NCBI GenBank assembly: GCA_963920765.1
Contig: OY987249.1
Location: 1,490,501 to 1,554,500, forward strand
Reading direction: 5' to 3'
DNA length: 64,000 nt
Source of the DNA: Ulota crispa
Lineage: Eukaryota; Streptophyta; Bryopsida; Orthotrichales; Orthotrichaceae
How positions within the stretch are numbered: position 1 is the stretch's first letter; each line of letters begins with the position of its first letter. The position numbers and the translations under genes are program-made. This document shows, piece by piece, positions 12,510-24,904 of this stretch. The notes beneath the pieces are model-generated. The model did not search any database, had not been told where the DNA came from, and saw only the letters and a program-made list of their open reading frames with translations.

Positions 12510-13319
12510 TACTACCCAATGTTTATTCCTATACATGCATGCATTCTACCGCACGTGTTGCCACACAACTAGTGGAAATACAATAAATTTTAATATAACC
12601 AAGGAGGTTCATAAACCAACCATGTTTTAAATGCAATTCCTAACTAAGAAAGAGTGACATGTTCCTTCATATATTTATTATCATCATTAATGAGTTAGGT
12701 AGGTTTAAATGGTTGATTTATAGACTTCCTACCTCATAGATCCAATAAAAAGAGGGCTATCATCGTTTGGCATATGTTGTTATCTACGAACGGTTCAATG
12801 GGAAAATTTTAGTTCTTATTTTTAAATGTTAGAAATATTCTCGCAAGAAGATTATTTGTTTAACTTCATTAAATGAGTTTTGCTTTCAATAGGCCCTTTG
12901 TTGTTGGAGTGAAGATCCATTTTTTGAGTGCCAACAATGCTAAATAGTGTTGTAATGTAAGCATTTCTATTTGAACTCGGAATTTAGGACATAATGTGAA
13001 GTAAATTCGAATTTCAACCTCTCACACCCTTCGTATCACTAGTAGAAAATTCAGCACAAAATCAACAGAAATTCAACCAAAAACTGTTGATTTTTTCTGT
13101 GAATTTGGTCAAGTTGATTTGGGTACTTTTCTGTTGATTTTCTGTTGATTATTTACAGTTTTTTGTTAATTTATTGTTGATTTCTATTACGTATTTTATG
13201 TTGTTCAATTCTATTTCTTTTCATTTTTAAATTTTTTTTCATAGAATTTGTTATTATTTTACGAAAAATGTGAACTTTTTAGGGGGATGGGCAACTGCCC
13301 GAACTCCCAGGTAGCTGCC

Positions 13320-13392
13320 AGTAGCGGGATTTGAACCCTCCACCTCTCCTCTCACACTCCGCAACCTTAGCACGTTCTCAAAACCACTAGAG
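13320..13392 (-). other. tRNA-like sequence inside CACTA copy 1
   Basis: On the minus strand, CTCTAGTGGTTTTGAG resembles a pol III A box. About 50 nt on, GGGTTCAAATCCC is a textbook B box inside a short T-arm-like stem. No complete cloverleaf is evident, so this is a SINE-head-like or decayed tRNA sequence, not a tRNA gene. The same arrangement is in the other CACTA copy at 43831-43900. Confidence 0.6.
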
Positions 13393-13917
13393 AATGTGCA
13401 AATGCACATGCATACATTAGTAATCTTGATTCTATTTGTACATTAAATGTTCATGTCTTTAGTAATCCAGTAGACTTTGGAGGCTATTTCCGCCCATTAA
13501 AAGACATTTTTTCAAAAAACTTAAAACTAAGAAAAGTTGATAAATGTATTTTACTTTCACCTCCAATAATTTTTTTTGGATTTCAATCTTTTTATCAAAA
13601 GTTATGAGCTAAAATCAGAGCAGGTGTTTACAAATTTTAAATAAATTGTTTATTTCCATCCTTTTGATTTTGTTTATTAATTTTTTTTGGAATTCGCAAA
13701 TCTCATAAGGATTGTTGCAGGCAAAGGTTAGATTCATTAATAACTATTATTTAGTGTTAGTTTTTTTGTAAAAAGAACCTTATTTTGTTAAAATAGCCTC
13801 CATAGTTTGATAGCTTCAAATAACATGAAGTTGTGAAAAGTTACGAAATTAAATCCTTGCAATTATAAAATCAAAATTCTATAGACTTTTGAATAGTTTT
13901 GGATATTTTTTAAGGGC

Positions 13918-14323
13918 ATTAATATGTGAACCACACCCTTTGAACTACTGTACCACACCCCCAGGGTAAATTTTAGATTTCTGTCATCAAAAATTTGAGT
14001 TTGAGAATTTTGAATTCAAATTTGGACTTAGAGACCATGGTATTGTCTAGGACCATAAAAAAGGTTGCAATTCAACAACACCCAATGAAAAAGCTTATCT
14101 TTTTTTACAAACAAAAGTAAAATTAAAAATGTTCTCCCTAACTAAACTTTTTCATTGGGTGTTGTTGAATTGCAACTTTTTTTTACGGTTCTAGACAATA
14201 CCATGGTCTCTAAGTCCAAATCTGAATTCAAAGTTTTCAAATTCAACTTTTTGATGGTAGAAATCTAAATTTTACCCCGTGGTGTGGTATAGTAATTGGA
14301 AGGGTGTGGTACACATATCAATT
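13918..14323. mobile_element. Foldback MITE, family A, nested in CACTA copy 1
   Basis: Ends of the ATTGATATGTG/CACATATCAAT type enclose two long inverted arms that meet at a hairpin made of CAACACCCAATGAAAAAGCT and its complement. It occupies the same relative place as 42905-43309 in the other CACTA copy, so it predates the split of the two. Confidence 0.85.
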
Positions 14324-15169
14324 CCCATCTTTTAAAGCTTATAAAAATATTTTATAAGATTGTTTTTTTTAATTCATTTGGTTAGTAATAGAAGGAAAAT
14401 ACTAAAAATACCCTTTAAGTCTTTCAAAATATCAAGTTTACGCCAAAAATATGTGAAACATAAAAAATAGTCTTTATTTTTTGTAGGAATATCAATTATA
14501 CTCCTATTATTTTGGAAAATTAATAAAAAGCTCTTCTATTTTGAAATGTTAAATATATCCTTGTGTTATTTGAAATGTAAAAATCACCTTTGGTTTCTTG
14601 TAAGAATTTGCATTAAACTATACACTTGGTTATCATGTAACACAAAGATATTTTTGGTACTTTTAATCCTTAAGGGACATACATGATTTCTTCAAAGAAT
14701 TGAGGAGCATCATTTACATTTGTTTGTAAAGAAATTTTGGTATTTAAAACAACAAAATGTTGTACTTTTTATATAAAATTTTGTTGAATTAGTGAAGTTG
14801 TGTCCAAAAGTATCTAGATCAACAAAAAACTGTTGAGTTTTGAGTTTTTTGTCATTATGGTCATGTTTTTACTTGACTTTAAAGGCTGCTAATTTTAAAT
14901 CTTACCAAATTGTGAAAAGTAAAGAAAATAAAACCAGTCAATGTACAGTCAAACTTCTAAAAGATTCTTTTTTTTTGAAAACTTCTTTTATTTTTTAAAA
15001 CTTCAAAAAAATTTAATGAGGTCCAAAAAGGTTTTAGAAAGATTTCAAAAACAAACCTAAACTATTGTGATAGTTTTTTTGAAAGAATTTTGATGATTTA
15101 CAAAAAGATTCCTAAAGGACTTTAATTTAGTCTAAGAGATTCTATTTCTATAAGTATTTTGAAGTACTC

Positions 15170-16030
15170 TAACAAATTCCATAAAGATTTTAAAAAGATT
15201 CTCAAAGATTCTAAAAAGGTTCTTGAAAATTCTTAGAGATTTTCAAAGATTTTTTGAATTTCAAAAAAGATTCTCAAAAGATTTTCAAAGATTCTCAAAG
15301 ATTCTCAATTGTTCTCAAACATTCTCAAAGATTCCAAAAAAACTTGAAAAGATTCCCAAAGATTCCAAAAAGATTCTCAAAGATTCTCAAACATTCTCAA
15401 ACATTCTCAAACATTCTCAAACATTCTCAATTGTTCTCAAACATTCTCAATTGTTCTCAAACATTCTCAAAGACTCCAAAAAAACTTGAAAAGATTCCCA
15501 AAGATTCCAAAAGATTTTCAAAGATTCCTAAAAGATTCTCAAAGATTCTTAATTGTTCTCAAACATTCTCAAAGATTCCAAAAATACTTGAAAAGATTCC
15601 CAAAGATTCCAAAAGATTTTCAAAGATTCCTAAAAGATTCTCAAAGATTCTTAATTGTTCTCAAACATTCTCAAAGATTCCAAAAAAACTTGAAAAGATT
15701 CCAAAAGATTCTCAAAGATTCCTAAAAGATTCTCAAAGATTCTCAAACATTCTCAATTGTTCTCAAACATTCTCAAAGATTCCAAAAAACTTGAAAAGAT
15801 TTCCAAAGATTTCCAAAGATTCATGAAGATTCCTAAAAGATTCTCAAAGATTCTAAAATCTCGAAAAGATTCTTAAATATTCTTAAAAATCATGAAAAGA
15901 TTCTCAATGATTCCCAAAAGATTCTTGTAGATTCTTAAAGATTCACAAAAAATTCCAAAAGATTTTTGAAGATTCTTAAAGATTCACAAAAAATTCCCAA
16001 AAGATCCTCAAAAGATTCCAAAATTTTTGT
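15170..16030 (+). repeat. AGATTCTCAA tandem array with a ~102-bp higher-order repeat
   Basis: Dozens of near-copies of an 11-15-bp motif (AAAGATTCTCA, AAAGATTCCAA). Within 15290-15800 a higher-order period of about 102 bp recurs four to five times, marked by TTGTTCTCAAACATTCTC followed by CTTGAAAAGATTCC. Because this period is divisible by three, reading frames stay open across it (up to 190 codons), but the product is pure repeat and shows no protein family. Confidence 0.9.
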
Positions 16031-16291
16031 TGATTTAAATAATGGTGTCCAAATCAACAGAACGTATTTAGTTTTTTACAGAATTATGTTAAATTAGTCA
16101 ATTAGCGTGGGCAAGTGCCCAAATCAACAAGAAACTGTTGGTTTTCTGTTGTTTTGGAAGGAGTTTTCTACTAGTGTATTTTGAAATTTTGAAAATTCAA
16201 TGATTTTTAGTGTGAATTGCCCATTAGTATTACCAACATCATTAGAACGTTGTCATAACGGAGAGAGCTTTTCCCAAAAACCAAGTGTTCG

Positions 16292-17224
16292 TTAACCCCA
16301 AAATGCCCAAGGCACCTAATTTGGGTGTCCAAAAAACTTCAAGAAACTTTGAAACCTTGTTGAAGGTACGGATTTTATCATTTTCAAGTTCTTTTTTTTG
16401 AGAAAGTTGCGCGCTCAAGTTAGCTCCACCATTCAAATTCAACTTCCTTCATATCTTATTCCAATTATTTTTGGTGGAAGATTAACTACAAGCATATATT
16501 TTGTGACATGAATAGTGTTGTGAATGGTGTCATGAATAGTGTCGTGAATAGTGTCACAGAGCCTATGAGAAGTTGCCACATTGAAAAGGCAGGCATCAAG
16601 TTGAGCAAAAGGTAAAGATTTCCCTTTGGCACTCCCTTGGGCAATAAGGGCCGTTTTACTGAAATTTTGACATCTAACAAAATCTAAAAGTGCTTTTGGA
16701 CTAATTTCACTTGGAATGTCTTTGTTATAAAAAATAGAATCCTTTCACTGTTGAATATTCTTTCATTCATAATGATTTTTGGTCAATAATTGGAGCTGAA
16801 AATTTCTTTGCATTAGACGGTTGCGTTTGGGCATTTGCGTTGCAGGCTCATTTGTGAAATTGTGGTCATGGATTTGGAAGGGGGGCCATTGATTTTGAAG
16901 TAACAACAATAAACAATAAAGCAATCTAAGTGGTTGTTTTTCAATTTTGTATCTAGAAGTTGCCAATTTGCATTAGAAGTATTGGGTAGCTCCAAAAAAA
17001 GCAAAAAAATCTATTTTCATCATCATTCAATTGCAAATATCTTAAAATCCGCACGGCCAATTTTAGATTCTTTTTGGATAGTGCTGTTTAGAAGTCTTGA
17101 AGTTCAAAATTCAATGGTTACAATTTTATTTTGATGTTTAATAATGATCTTACAGGGACAAATCAAAAACTTCAAAACTGCCTTCTGAAAACAAGAAAAA
17201 CACCCTCGGGCATTTAGGGGATAA
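16292..17224. mobile_element. TTAA-CCCC element, group 2, 933 bp
   Basis: Left end TTAACCCCAAAATGCCCAAG, right end GGGCATTTAGGGGATAA. The interior matches 63414-64000 closely, including a run of GTGAATAGTGTC motifs and GAGAAGTTGCCACATTGAAA, and matches the outer parts of 56390-57566. Group-2 members share ends with group 1 but not interiors. Confidence 0.8.
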
Positions 17225-18256
17225 TGCCTTTTAGGGCTTTGTGGGATCACGTTCCCTGACTTGCCATTGGCAGTTTCCAAAAACCAAGTGTTCCTTGCAT
17301 CATTATCTTGTATATGGTTGTCATACCTTTGTAAGAAGTGGATTTGCTCCATACTCATTTGAAGGTGTTTGACTTTATTTTACACATATATTATTGTTGA
17401 AATTTTTCTAACAATCTTTTTGAATCAAAATTCAAGCAAATAGAAATGTGAAGGAGAAAATGCTAACCTTGAGGCCAACTTTAAGAAAATCCAAAAATTC
17501 AATCACAACTACCAAAATCAAAAAAAAGTTGTGCAAAATTTGATGGTTTCAACCAAACTCCTAGAGCCACTCCAGTAAATAACACTACAATAGAGGCTTG
17601 TACTTGTAGTAATGGCTTACTTTACAAGTAAGATACCTCCTCAAACATTCTCCAAGATAGCTTCTCTTAATGCAAAGCTTTTTCTATTGCAATCCAAACC
17701 AACGTTTGGAGAAATTTTGAGCTTTCTCAATAAAAATTCTACACTTCTCAATTTCAACCAATTTTTTTAGTGCATGCATTAGATATTGTAAATATACATA
17801 AATTAGAACTACACTAAACATTGCATTTAGGTTGCCTTAACAATTAGGTTGCATTACCTTGGAAAGTTACTTTATGACTCATTGTTTGGTCACTTGGAGG
17901 CACAAACAACTCTTACAATTCTAGGATTTCACATGGTTTACAACGTGGACTCCGTTTCTTGAAGAACATTGTTGTTGTTGGTACGACTTTTAAAATTTTG
18001 TTTGCTATAATAATTACTATTGAAAGTTACTACAGCAACAACAAACAATTATTTAGTGTAAAATGTCCAGAAATTAGTATAGGGCCAACCTAAATGCAAT
18101 ACGCAATATTGAATGTCGCAATACGCAATATTGAATGTAGACATGTCCCTTAAAATTAACCAGTACTTATCCAGTTGATTCAAATTTCAATCAGAGTTTT
18201 TGACATTTTATTAGACTGACTTTCTACTGATTTCTTTGAAATCTCCCCGCTCATTA
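17225..18256. other. AT-rich intergenic DNA with one short tandem repeat
   Basis: No gene was recognised. A 22-bp unit (GCAATACGCAATATTGAATG plus two bases) occurs twice in tandem at 18096-18139. Confidence 0.5.
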
Positions 18257-19797
18257 TGGCCAATTCTCACTTGGCATTTTGAAGAACCGCTCTTAAATCT
18301 TAAAACCAGTCAGTGTTCCCTAAGAAGCAAGGGTCCTTTACTTTTTAAACAATGAAGCAACGGATAAGTATTACATTGAGGAGCTATAGTGACTCATAAA
18401 ACTGAGTCAGTGTTTATTGTTACTTAATATAATTTGTCATATCAAGTGCATAAATAAATATTTTTAAGTGCTATAAATTAAAGGTGTTCAAGTACTTACT
18501 AATGTAAGGAAATCTCAATGAAAAATTTGCAAGGGTGATTGAGATATCTCATTTCAAAAGAGAGTCACTTACTCATTCACTTTTGGTCTTGCATGTCTAT
18601 ATCTCCATCTCCTCCTTATAATGACAATATATCATAGAACTTAAATTTAGTTGTGAGTGTTATAAGTAGGAATGAGTGTTTCTACTCCTCTAATACTCCA
18701 TAGTATATTGCGCTTTTAATTATTCTATAACATGATAAGGCAATTATTTAAAATAAATAAAAATAGTGTAATACCATTGCTACAAAACGGGAAAATCACA
18801 AAAAATGTAACCAGATAGTTGTTGTCAGTTAGTCTAATGTTGAGAGAATCCAAAAGAAATGTCTTTTTTATACTAAACTATTTGTAAAAGGATAATCAAC
18901 TAAAATTTTAAACCACTTAGGGAGGATATGTGTGAGAGTAATGGCACGTAGAAGATTTATTATTGCTCAAAAACCATTCAAATTAGTTAAGCAACAATAT
19001 AACAATGAAATGAGTGTCCAAACAATGCAATGTGCATTGAATTTGCAAGTTTAAAGGCTTTATGTGAAGAAGAAAAAACCAATTTTTTCAAAAAACAATA
19101 TTTAAGTTTGTTTAAATTTTGCCAATTCTCTTGAAATTAGACTATTACAAATTGGAAGCAAGTGACTTTTTGAGATGAGACTCTAATCAATCATTGCTGC
19201 TTAAATGGTCGTTACTAATGTTGGGATTGAGGCAAAGAGGGTCTTATAGATTGAACAATGAAGAAAAATGTGAAACAAGGAAAAGGTTTTACAATAGTTT
19301 GGGATTGCATAAGTGCAATTAGATTTGGTTTGATTTGCAAGATAGAAGGTACAATAAATCAATATGTTTGTTGTGAGGTATTAGAGACTAATCTCCCTAT
19401 GATGTTTTTTCAAAGTATGGCATAGATGCATCTAGAGTCATTTTTCAATATGACAACAATCTGAAACATACAACAAAAACAATGAAAGAGTATTGTTTAA
19501 ACAACTTTTCAATGTTTTAAAGTGACATACTCAATCACCCAACCCAAACCATATAAAACACTTATGGGTAACGCTAAAATGGAAGCTCAATTGTTAATCA
19601 ACACGTCCAAAGGGTCTTTTAGAATTGTGAGAGCGTGGGTTTGAGATTTCCATTCTGTCACTTCCATTGAGTGTGAGAACCTTTATGAGAGCATGCCATA
19701 AAAAATGCAGGCAATTGGTTATGCATAGGGCAAATAAATTGATTTTTGAGTGTGTATAGACACACAAGTCCAAAACTGAGTCAATGAGGGGTTTGAT
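18257..19797 (+). repeat. Left 1541-bp terminal inverted repeat
   Basis: Reverse complement of 23362-24902. The inner boundary is where GAGTCAATGAGGGGTTTGAT stops matching. Differences noticed by eye are few, for example one base at 18268-18270 and one near 18349. Confidence 0.85.
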
Positions 19798-20989
19798 ATG
19801 CAACCTAGCCAAATGCTAGTATCTCATTTCAACAAGTTGTGCCAAAAAAGGCACAAGTCAAGCAACAAACAAGGGCTGCAATCTCGGCCAAGGGAGCAAC
19901 AACAACTTTCAGTGAGGAATATGTACCTATGCAAGCATATGTCACAGACCCAGAGCTTGAGTGAGTGAGGATGGCACTTTGTGGCGCTGCTCACACATGT
20001 GTAGCATGTTGCAGCTGCTTCCTCATAGCGCCGTTGTAGTAGGTCCACCTTGTAAAAGCAACTATCTCAAGATATTCCTCACAGCACTCTTTTGTAATGG
20101 ACCTTCAAGGCTGCCACTACCAAATAACAGACTTAAGATCCCACTAAACCCTCAAATCTACATTTCAATGAAGATTGCATGTTCCCAAAAAATTGCAAAT
20201 TATCTCGCATTTAGCGAGGACTTATCTTCTCCTTTCATTAATAGCTGCTCTTACAAACCTGCCAGCAGCGCTGCCAGCTAGGCTCAGACCTAATAGTGGT
20301 CTCTTGTGTGAACGTGCAGGTTTCAAAGACCCTCAAGAGCAATTCTTTACTAAGCGCTCACTACAAGTGCAGATGGGGCTTTAGCGTGTCCATACTTCCA
20401 TGAGACCCCAAACACCGATGTCTTTTCAACCAACAAAGCAATGCCTACTCCACATTCGGTATGCAAAGCAAAAGGACAGAAATTGGGCCTAAACACATCC
20501 CACTCGACCCTCTCCACTCAAATGCAGTTCTCCTACAAATACATGAAATACATCCACAAACAAACCCAACTCAGAAAAACCAGGGAGGAAGATGACGTAC
20601 CTACGAGAATTGAAGGAAATCAACCGGTTAAATTCAAATATTTCCCAAATAGTGCTAGATGGAATGATCAGTAATAGAATATAGTAGTGATCCCCATGAA
20701 GGACACAAAAGATTTCATTAATTGGAAAGTTCTTACAATGCAATCTCTCTCTTAAGTAACTATTGGACAAAAACACCTACACAATCCACAATGTAGAAAA
20801 TCTGAGATGCGTTCCAAGCGTTGTTGTTGCTGTTGCTGCAATAGAAGTCCACCGCAAACCATAATTGTGCAGCAACAAGGCCACCATTTCACATTCTTGA
20901 TTTTAGGAAGGCACAGCCACGTCCCACGCTGAATTTTTCAGCTCACCTTTGAGGCGGAAGTGCCAGTACAACTCCAGAGACCAAACTAA

Positions 20990-21127
20990 AGAATAGCACC
21001 TCTACAATTCAAGTGAAACAAGGTAGGAGAAGTAAATAACAGCGCCTCTAAAATTCAAGAACAACAAAGCAAGAGAACTAAACAACAGCGCGTCTGAACT
21101 TCAAGCGCAACAAAGAGAAGGAGAAGA
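20990..21127 (+). repeat. Three imperfect ~47-bp direct repeats
   Basis: Units share CAGCGCCTCTAAAATTCAAG followed by an AACAAAG-type tail. The same array recurs at 22890-23027 because of the assembled duplication. Confidence 0.6.
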
Positions 21128-21556
21128 TAGTGCATGACAAATATTAGGGAGACATTTAGTTTTGCTGATACGCGTGAGGGGATGTGTGAATGTTTGTTCT
21201 TATAATTATACGTGCCCTATTGGCACATGTCACACCCAAAAAGTGAAAGCTAAAAACTCAAAGTGTGAACACACACACTATACAGTGACTCACAAAACTA
21301 AGTCAGTGTTTGGATGTTTTTCATTAAATGAGCAATATTATCACATGGAGTGAACAATCCAACATGTAAAAATTTGCTTCAGAAAGTAGAAGCTTTATTG
21401 ATTATTCACATGGAAATTAAAAACAAAATACACATAATACATGGAAGCACTAAGTTCTGAAATCAAACCCCTCATTGACTCAGTTTTGGACTTGTGTGTC
21501 TATACACACTCAAAAATCAATTTATTTGCCCTATGCATAACCAATTGCCTGCATTT

Positions 21557-21756
21557 NNNNNNNNNNNNNNNNNNNNNNNNNNNNNNNNNNNNNNNNNNNN
21601 NNNNNNNNNNNNNNNNNNNNNNNNNNNNNNNNNNNNNNNNNNNNNNNNNNNNNNNNNNNNNNNNNNNNNNNNNNNNNNNNNNNNNNNNNNNNNNNNNNNN
21701 NNNNNNNNNNNNNNNNNNNNNNNNNNNNNNNNNNNNNNNNNNNNNNNNNNNNNNNN
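21557..21756. other. Assembly gap of exactly 200 N
   Basis: A run of N of round length, which looks like a placeholder and not a measured distance. Both edges lie inside the long-TIR element. Confidence 0.95.
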
Positions 21757-23456
21757 GTCAAGCAACAAACAAGGGCTGCAATCTCGGCCAAGGGAGCAAC
21801 AACAACTTTCAGTGAGGAATATGTACCTATGCAAGCATATGTCACAGACCCAGAGCTTGAGTGAGTGAGGATGGCACTTTGTGGCGCTGCTCACACATGT
21901 GTAGCATGTTGCAGCTGCTTCCTCATAGCGCCGTTGTAGTAGGTCCACCTTGTAAAAGCAACTATCTCAAGATATTCCTCACAGCACTCTTTTGTAATGG
22001 ACCTTCAAGGCTGCCACTACCAAATAACAGACTTAAGATCCCACTAAACCCTCAAATCTACATTTCAATGAAGATTGCATGTTCCCAAAAAATTGCAAAT
22101 TATCTCGCATTTAGCGAGGACTTATCTTCTCCTTTCATTAATAGCTGCTCTTACAAACCTGCCAGCAGCGCTGCCAGCTAGGCTCAGACCTAATAGTGGT
22201 CTCTTGTGTGAACGTGCAGGTTTCAAAGACCCTCAAGAGCAATTCTTTACTAAGCGCTCACTACAAGTGCAGATGGGGCTTTAGCGTGTCCATACTTCCA
22301 TGAGACCCCAAACACCGATGTCTTTTCAACCAACAAAGCAATGCCTACTCCACATTCGGTATGCAAAGCAAAAGGACAGAAATTGGGCCTAAACACATCC
22401 CACTCGACCCTCTCCACTCAAATGCAGTTCTCCTACAAATACATGAAATACATCCACAAACAAACCCAACTCAGAAAAACCAGGGAGGAAGATGACGTAC
22501 CTACGAGAATTGAAGGAAATCAACCGGTTAAATTCAAATATTTCCCAAATAGTGCTAGATGGAATGATCAGTAATAGAATATAGTAGTGATCCCCATGAA
22601 GGACACAAAAGATTTCATTAATTGGAAAGTTCTTACAATGCAATCTCTCTCTTAAGTAACTATTGGACAAAAACACCTACACAATCCACAATGTAGAAAA
22701 TCTGAGATGCGTTCCAAGCGTTGTTGTTGCTGTTGCTGCAATAGAAGTCCACCGCAAACCATAATTGTGCAGCAACAAGGCCACCATTTCACATTCTTGA
22801 TTTTAGGAAGGCACAGCCACGTCCCACGCTGAATTTTTCAGCTCACCTTTGAGGCGGAAGTGCCAGTACAACTCCAGAGACCAAACTAAAGAATAGCACC
22901 TCTACAATTCAAGTGAAACAAGGTAGGAGAAGTAAATAACAGCGCCTCTAAAATTCAAGAACAACAAAGCAAGAGAACTAAACAACAGCGCGTCTGAACT
23001 TCAAGCGCAACAAAGAGAAGGAGAAGATAGTGCATGACAAATATTAGGGAGACATTTAGTTTTGCTGATACGCGTGAGGGGATGTGTGAATGTTTGTTCT
23101 TATAATTATACGTGCCCTATTGGCACATGTCACACCCAAAAAGTGAAAGCTAAAAACTCAAAGTGTGAACACACACACTATACAGTGACTCACAAAACTA
23201 AGTCAGTGTTTGGATGTTTTTCATTAAATGAGCAATATTATCACATGGAGTGAACAATCCAACATGTAAAAATTTGCTTCAGAAAGTAGAAGCTTTATTG
23301 ATTATTCACATGGAAATTAAAAACAAAATACACATAATACATGGAAGCACTAAGTTCTGAAATCAAACCCCTCATTGACTCAGTTTTGGACTTGTGTGTC
23401 TATACACACTCAAAAATCAATTTATTTGCCCTATGCATAACCAATTGCCTGCATTT
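21757..23456 (+). repeat. 1700-bp exact repeat of 19857-21556 across the gap
   Basis: From the first base after the gap to 23456 the sequence repeats 19857-21556 at a constant 1900-bp offset. The reading frames in it have identical translations in both copies. The match starts and stops exactly at the gap edges, which is the pattern of two contig ends that overlap but were not merged. Confidence 0.9.
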
Positions 23457-24902
23457 TTTATGGCATGCTCTCATAAAGGTTCTCACACTCAATGGAAGTG
23501 ACAGAATGGAAATCTCAAACCCACGCTCTCACAATTCTAAAAGACCCTTTGGACGTGTTGATTAACAATTGAGCTTCCATTTTAGCGTTACCCATAAGTG
23601 TTTTATATGGTTTGGGTTGGGTGATTGAGTATGTCACTTTAAAACATTGAAAAGTTGTTTAAACAATACTCTTTCATTGTTTTTGTTGTATGTTTCAGAT
23701 TGTTGTCATATTGAAAAATGACTCTAGATGCATCTATGCCATACTTTGAAAAAACATCATAGGGAGATTAGTCTCTAATACCTCACAACAAACATATTGA
23801 TTTATTGTACCTTCTATCTTGCAAATCAAACCAAATCTAATTGCACTTATGCAATCCCAAACTATTGTAAAACCTTTTCCTTGTTTCACATTTTTCTTCA
23901 TTGTTCAATCTATAAGACCCTCTTTGCCTCAATCCCAACATTAGTAACGACCATTTAAGCAGCAATGATTGATTAGAGTCTCATCTCAAAAAGTCACTTG
24001 CTTCCAATTTGTAATAGTCTAATTTCAAGAGAATTGGCAAAATTTAAACAAACTTAAATATTGTTTTTTGAAAAAATTGGTTTTTTCTTCTTCACATAAA
24101 GCCTTTAAACTTGCAAATTCAATGCACATTGCATTGTTTGGACACTCATTTCATTGTTATATTGTTGCTTAACTAATTTGAATGGTTTTTGAGCAATAAT
24201 AAATCTTCTACGTGCCATTACTCTCACACATATCCTCCCTAAGTGGTTTAAAATTTTAGTTGATTATCCTTTTACAAATAGTTTAGTATAAAAAAGACAT
24301 TTCTTTTGGATTCTCTCAACATTAGACTAACTGACAACAACTATCTGGTTACATTTTTTGTGATTTTCCCGTTTTGTAGCAATGGTATTACACTATTTTT
24401 ATTTATTTTAAATAATTGCCTTATCATGTTATAGAATAATTAAAAGCGCAATATACTATGGAGTATTAGAGGAGTAGAAACACTCATTCCTACTTATAAC
24501 ACTCACAACTAAATTTAAGTTCTATGATATATTGTCATTATAAGGAGGAGATGGAGATATAGACATGCAAGACCAAAAGTGAATGAGTAAGTGACTCTCT
24601 TTTGAAATGAGATATCTCAATCACCCTTGCAAATTTTTCATTGAGATTTCCTTACATTAGTAAGTACTTGAACACCTTTAATTTATAGCACTTAAAAATA
24701 TTTATTTATGCACTTGATATGACAAATTATATTAAGTAACAATAAACACTGACTCAGTTTTATGAGTCACTATAGCTCCTCAATGTAATACTTATCCGTT
24801 GCTTCATTGCTTAAAAAGTAAAGGACCCTTGCTTCTTAGGGAACACTGACTGGTTTTAAGATTTAAGAGCGGTTCTTCAAAATGCCAAGTGAGAATGGGC
24901 CA
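23362..24902 (-). repeat. Right 1541-bp terminal inverted repeat
   Basis: Reverse complement of 18257-19797. Its innermost 195 bp are also present before the gap, at 21462-21556 only in part, because the first contig stops inside this arm. Confidence 0.85.
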
Positions 24903-24904
24903 TA

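Larger units (their letters stand above)
13037..16176 (+). mobile_element. Non-autonomous CACTA (EnSpm) element, copy 1
   Basis: Starts CACTAGTAGAAAATTC and ends TTTTCTACTAGTG. The flanking triplets are TAT (13034-13036) and TAT (16177-16179), the 3-bp target duplication expected for CACTA. The 3140 bp contain no transposase. Internal parts, left to right, are a tRNA-like sequence (minus strand, about 13320-13392), a nested foldback MITE (13918-14323) and a long AGATTCTCAA array (15170-16030) close to the right end. CACTA elements typically carry short subterminal repeats that bind their transposase, so the array may play that part. An inverted relative lies at 41351-44325. Confidence 0.9.
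18257..24902. mobile_element. DNA element with 1.54-kb terminal inverted repeats
   Basis: The outer termini are TGGCCAATTCTCACTTGG and the complement of TGGCCCATTCTCACTTGG, each bordered by TA (18255-18256 and 24903-24904). The two arms are inverted copies of equal length with only a few mismatches seen. The centre holds only small unrecognised reading frames (for example 19961-20281 and 20489-20776) and no transposase. The assembled span includes a 200-N gap and a repeated 1.7 kb. If that repeat is an artefact, the element is about 4746 bp (arms 1541 plus a 1664-bp centre). The superfamily is unresolved; the TA border suggests Tc1/mariner-like, while long arms are also seen in Mutator-like and foldback elements. 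Confidence 0.75.

Noticed and set aside
15223-15826. Overlapping long frames (up to 190 codons) rich in FSKIPK
   Set aside because: Translation of the AGATTC tandem array inside CACTA copy 1; open only because the period is divisible by three.
21441-21948. Frames that span the N gap
   Set aside because: Ambiguous codons across the 200-N placeholder; the ends come from the long-TIR element.
19857-23456. Real tandem gene duplication
   Set aside because: The identity ends exactly at the gap edges, which points to assembly, and no recognisable gene is inside.
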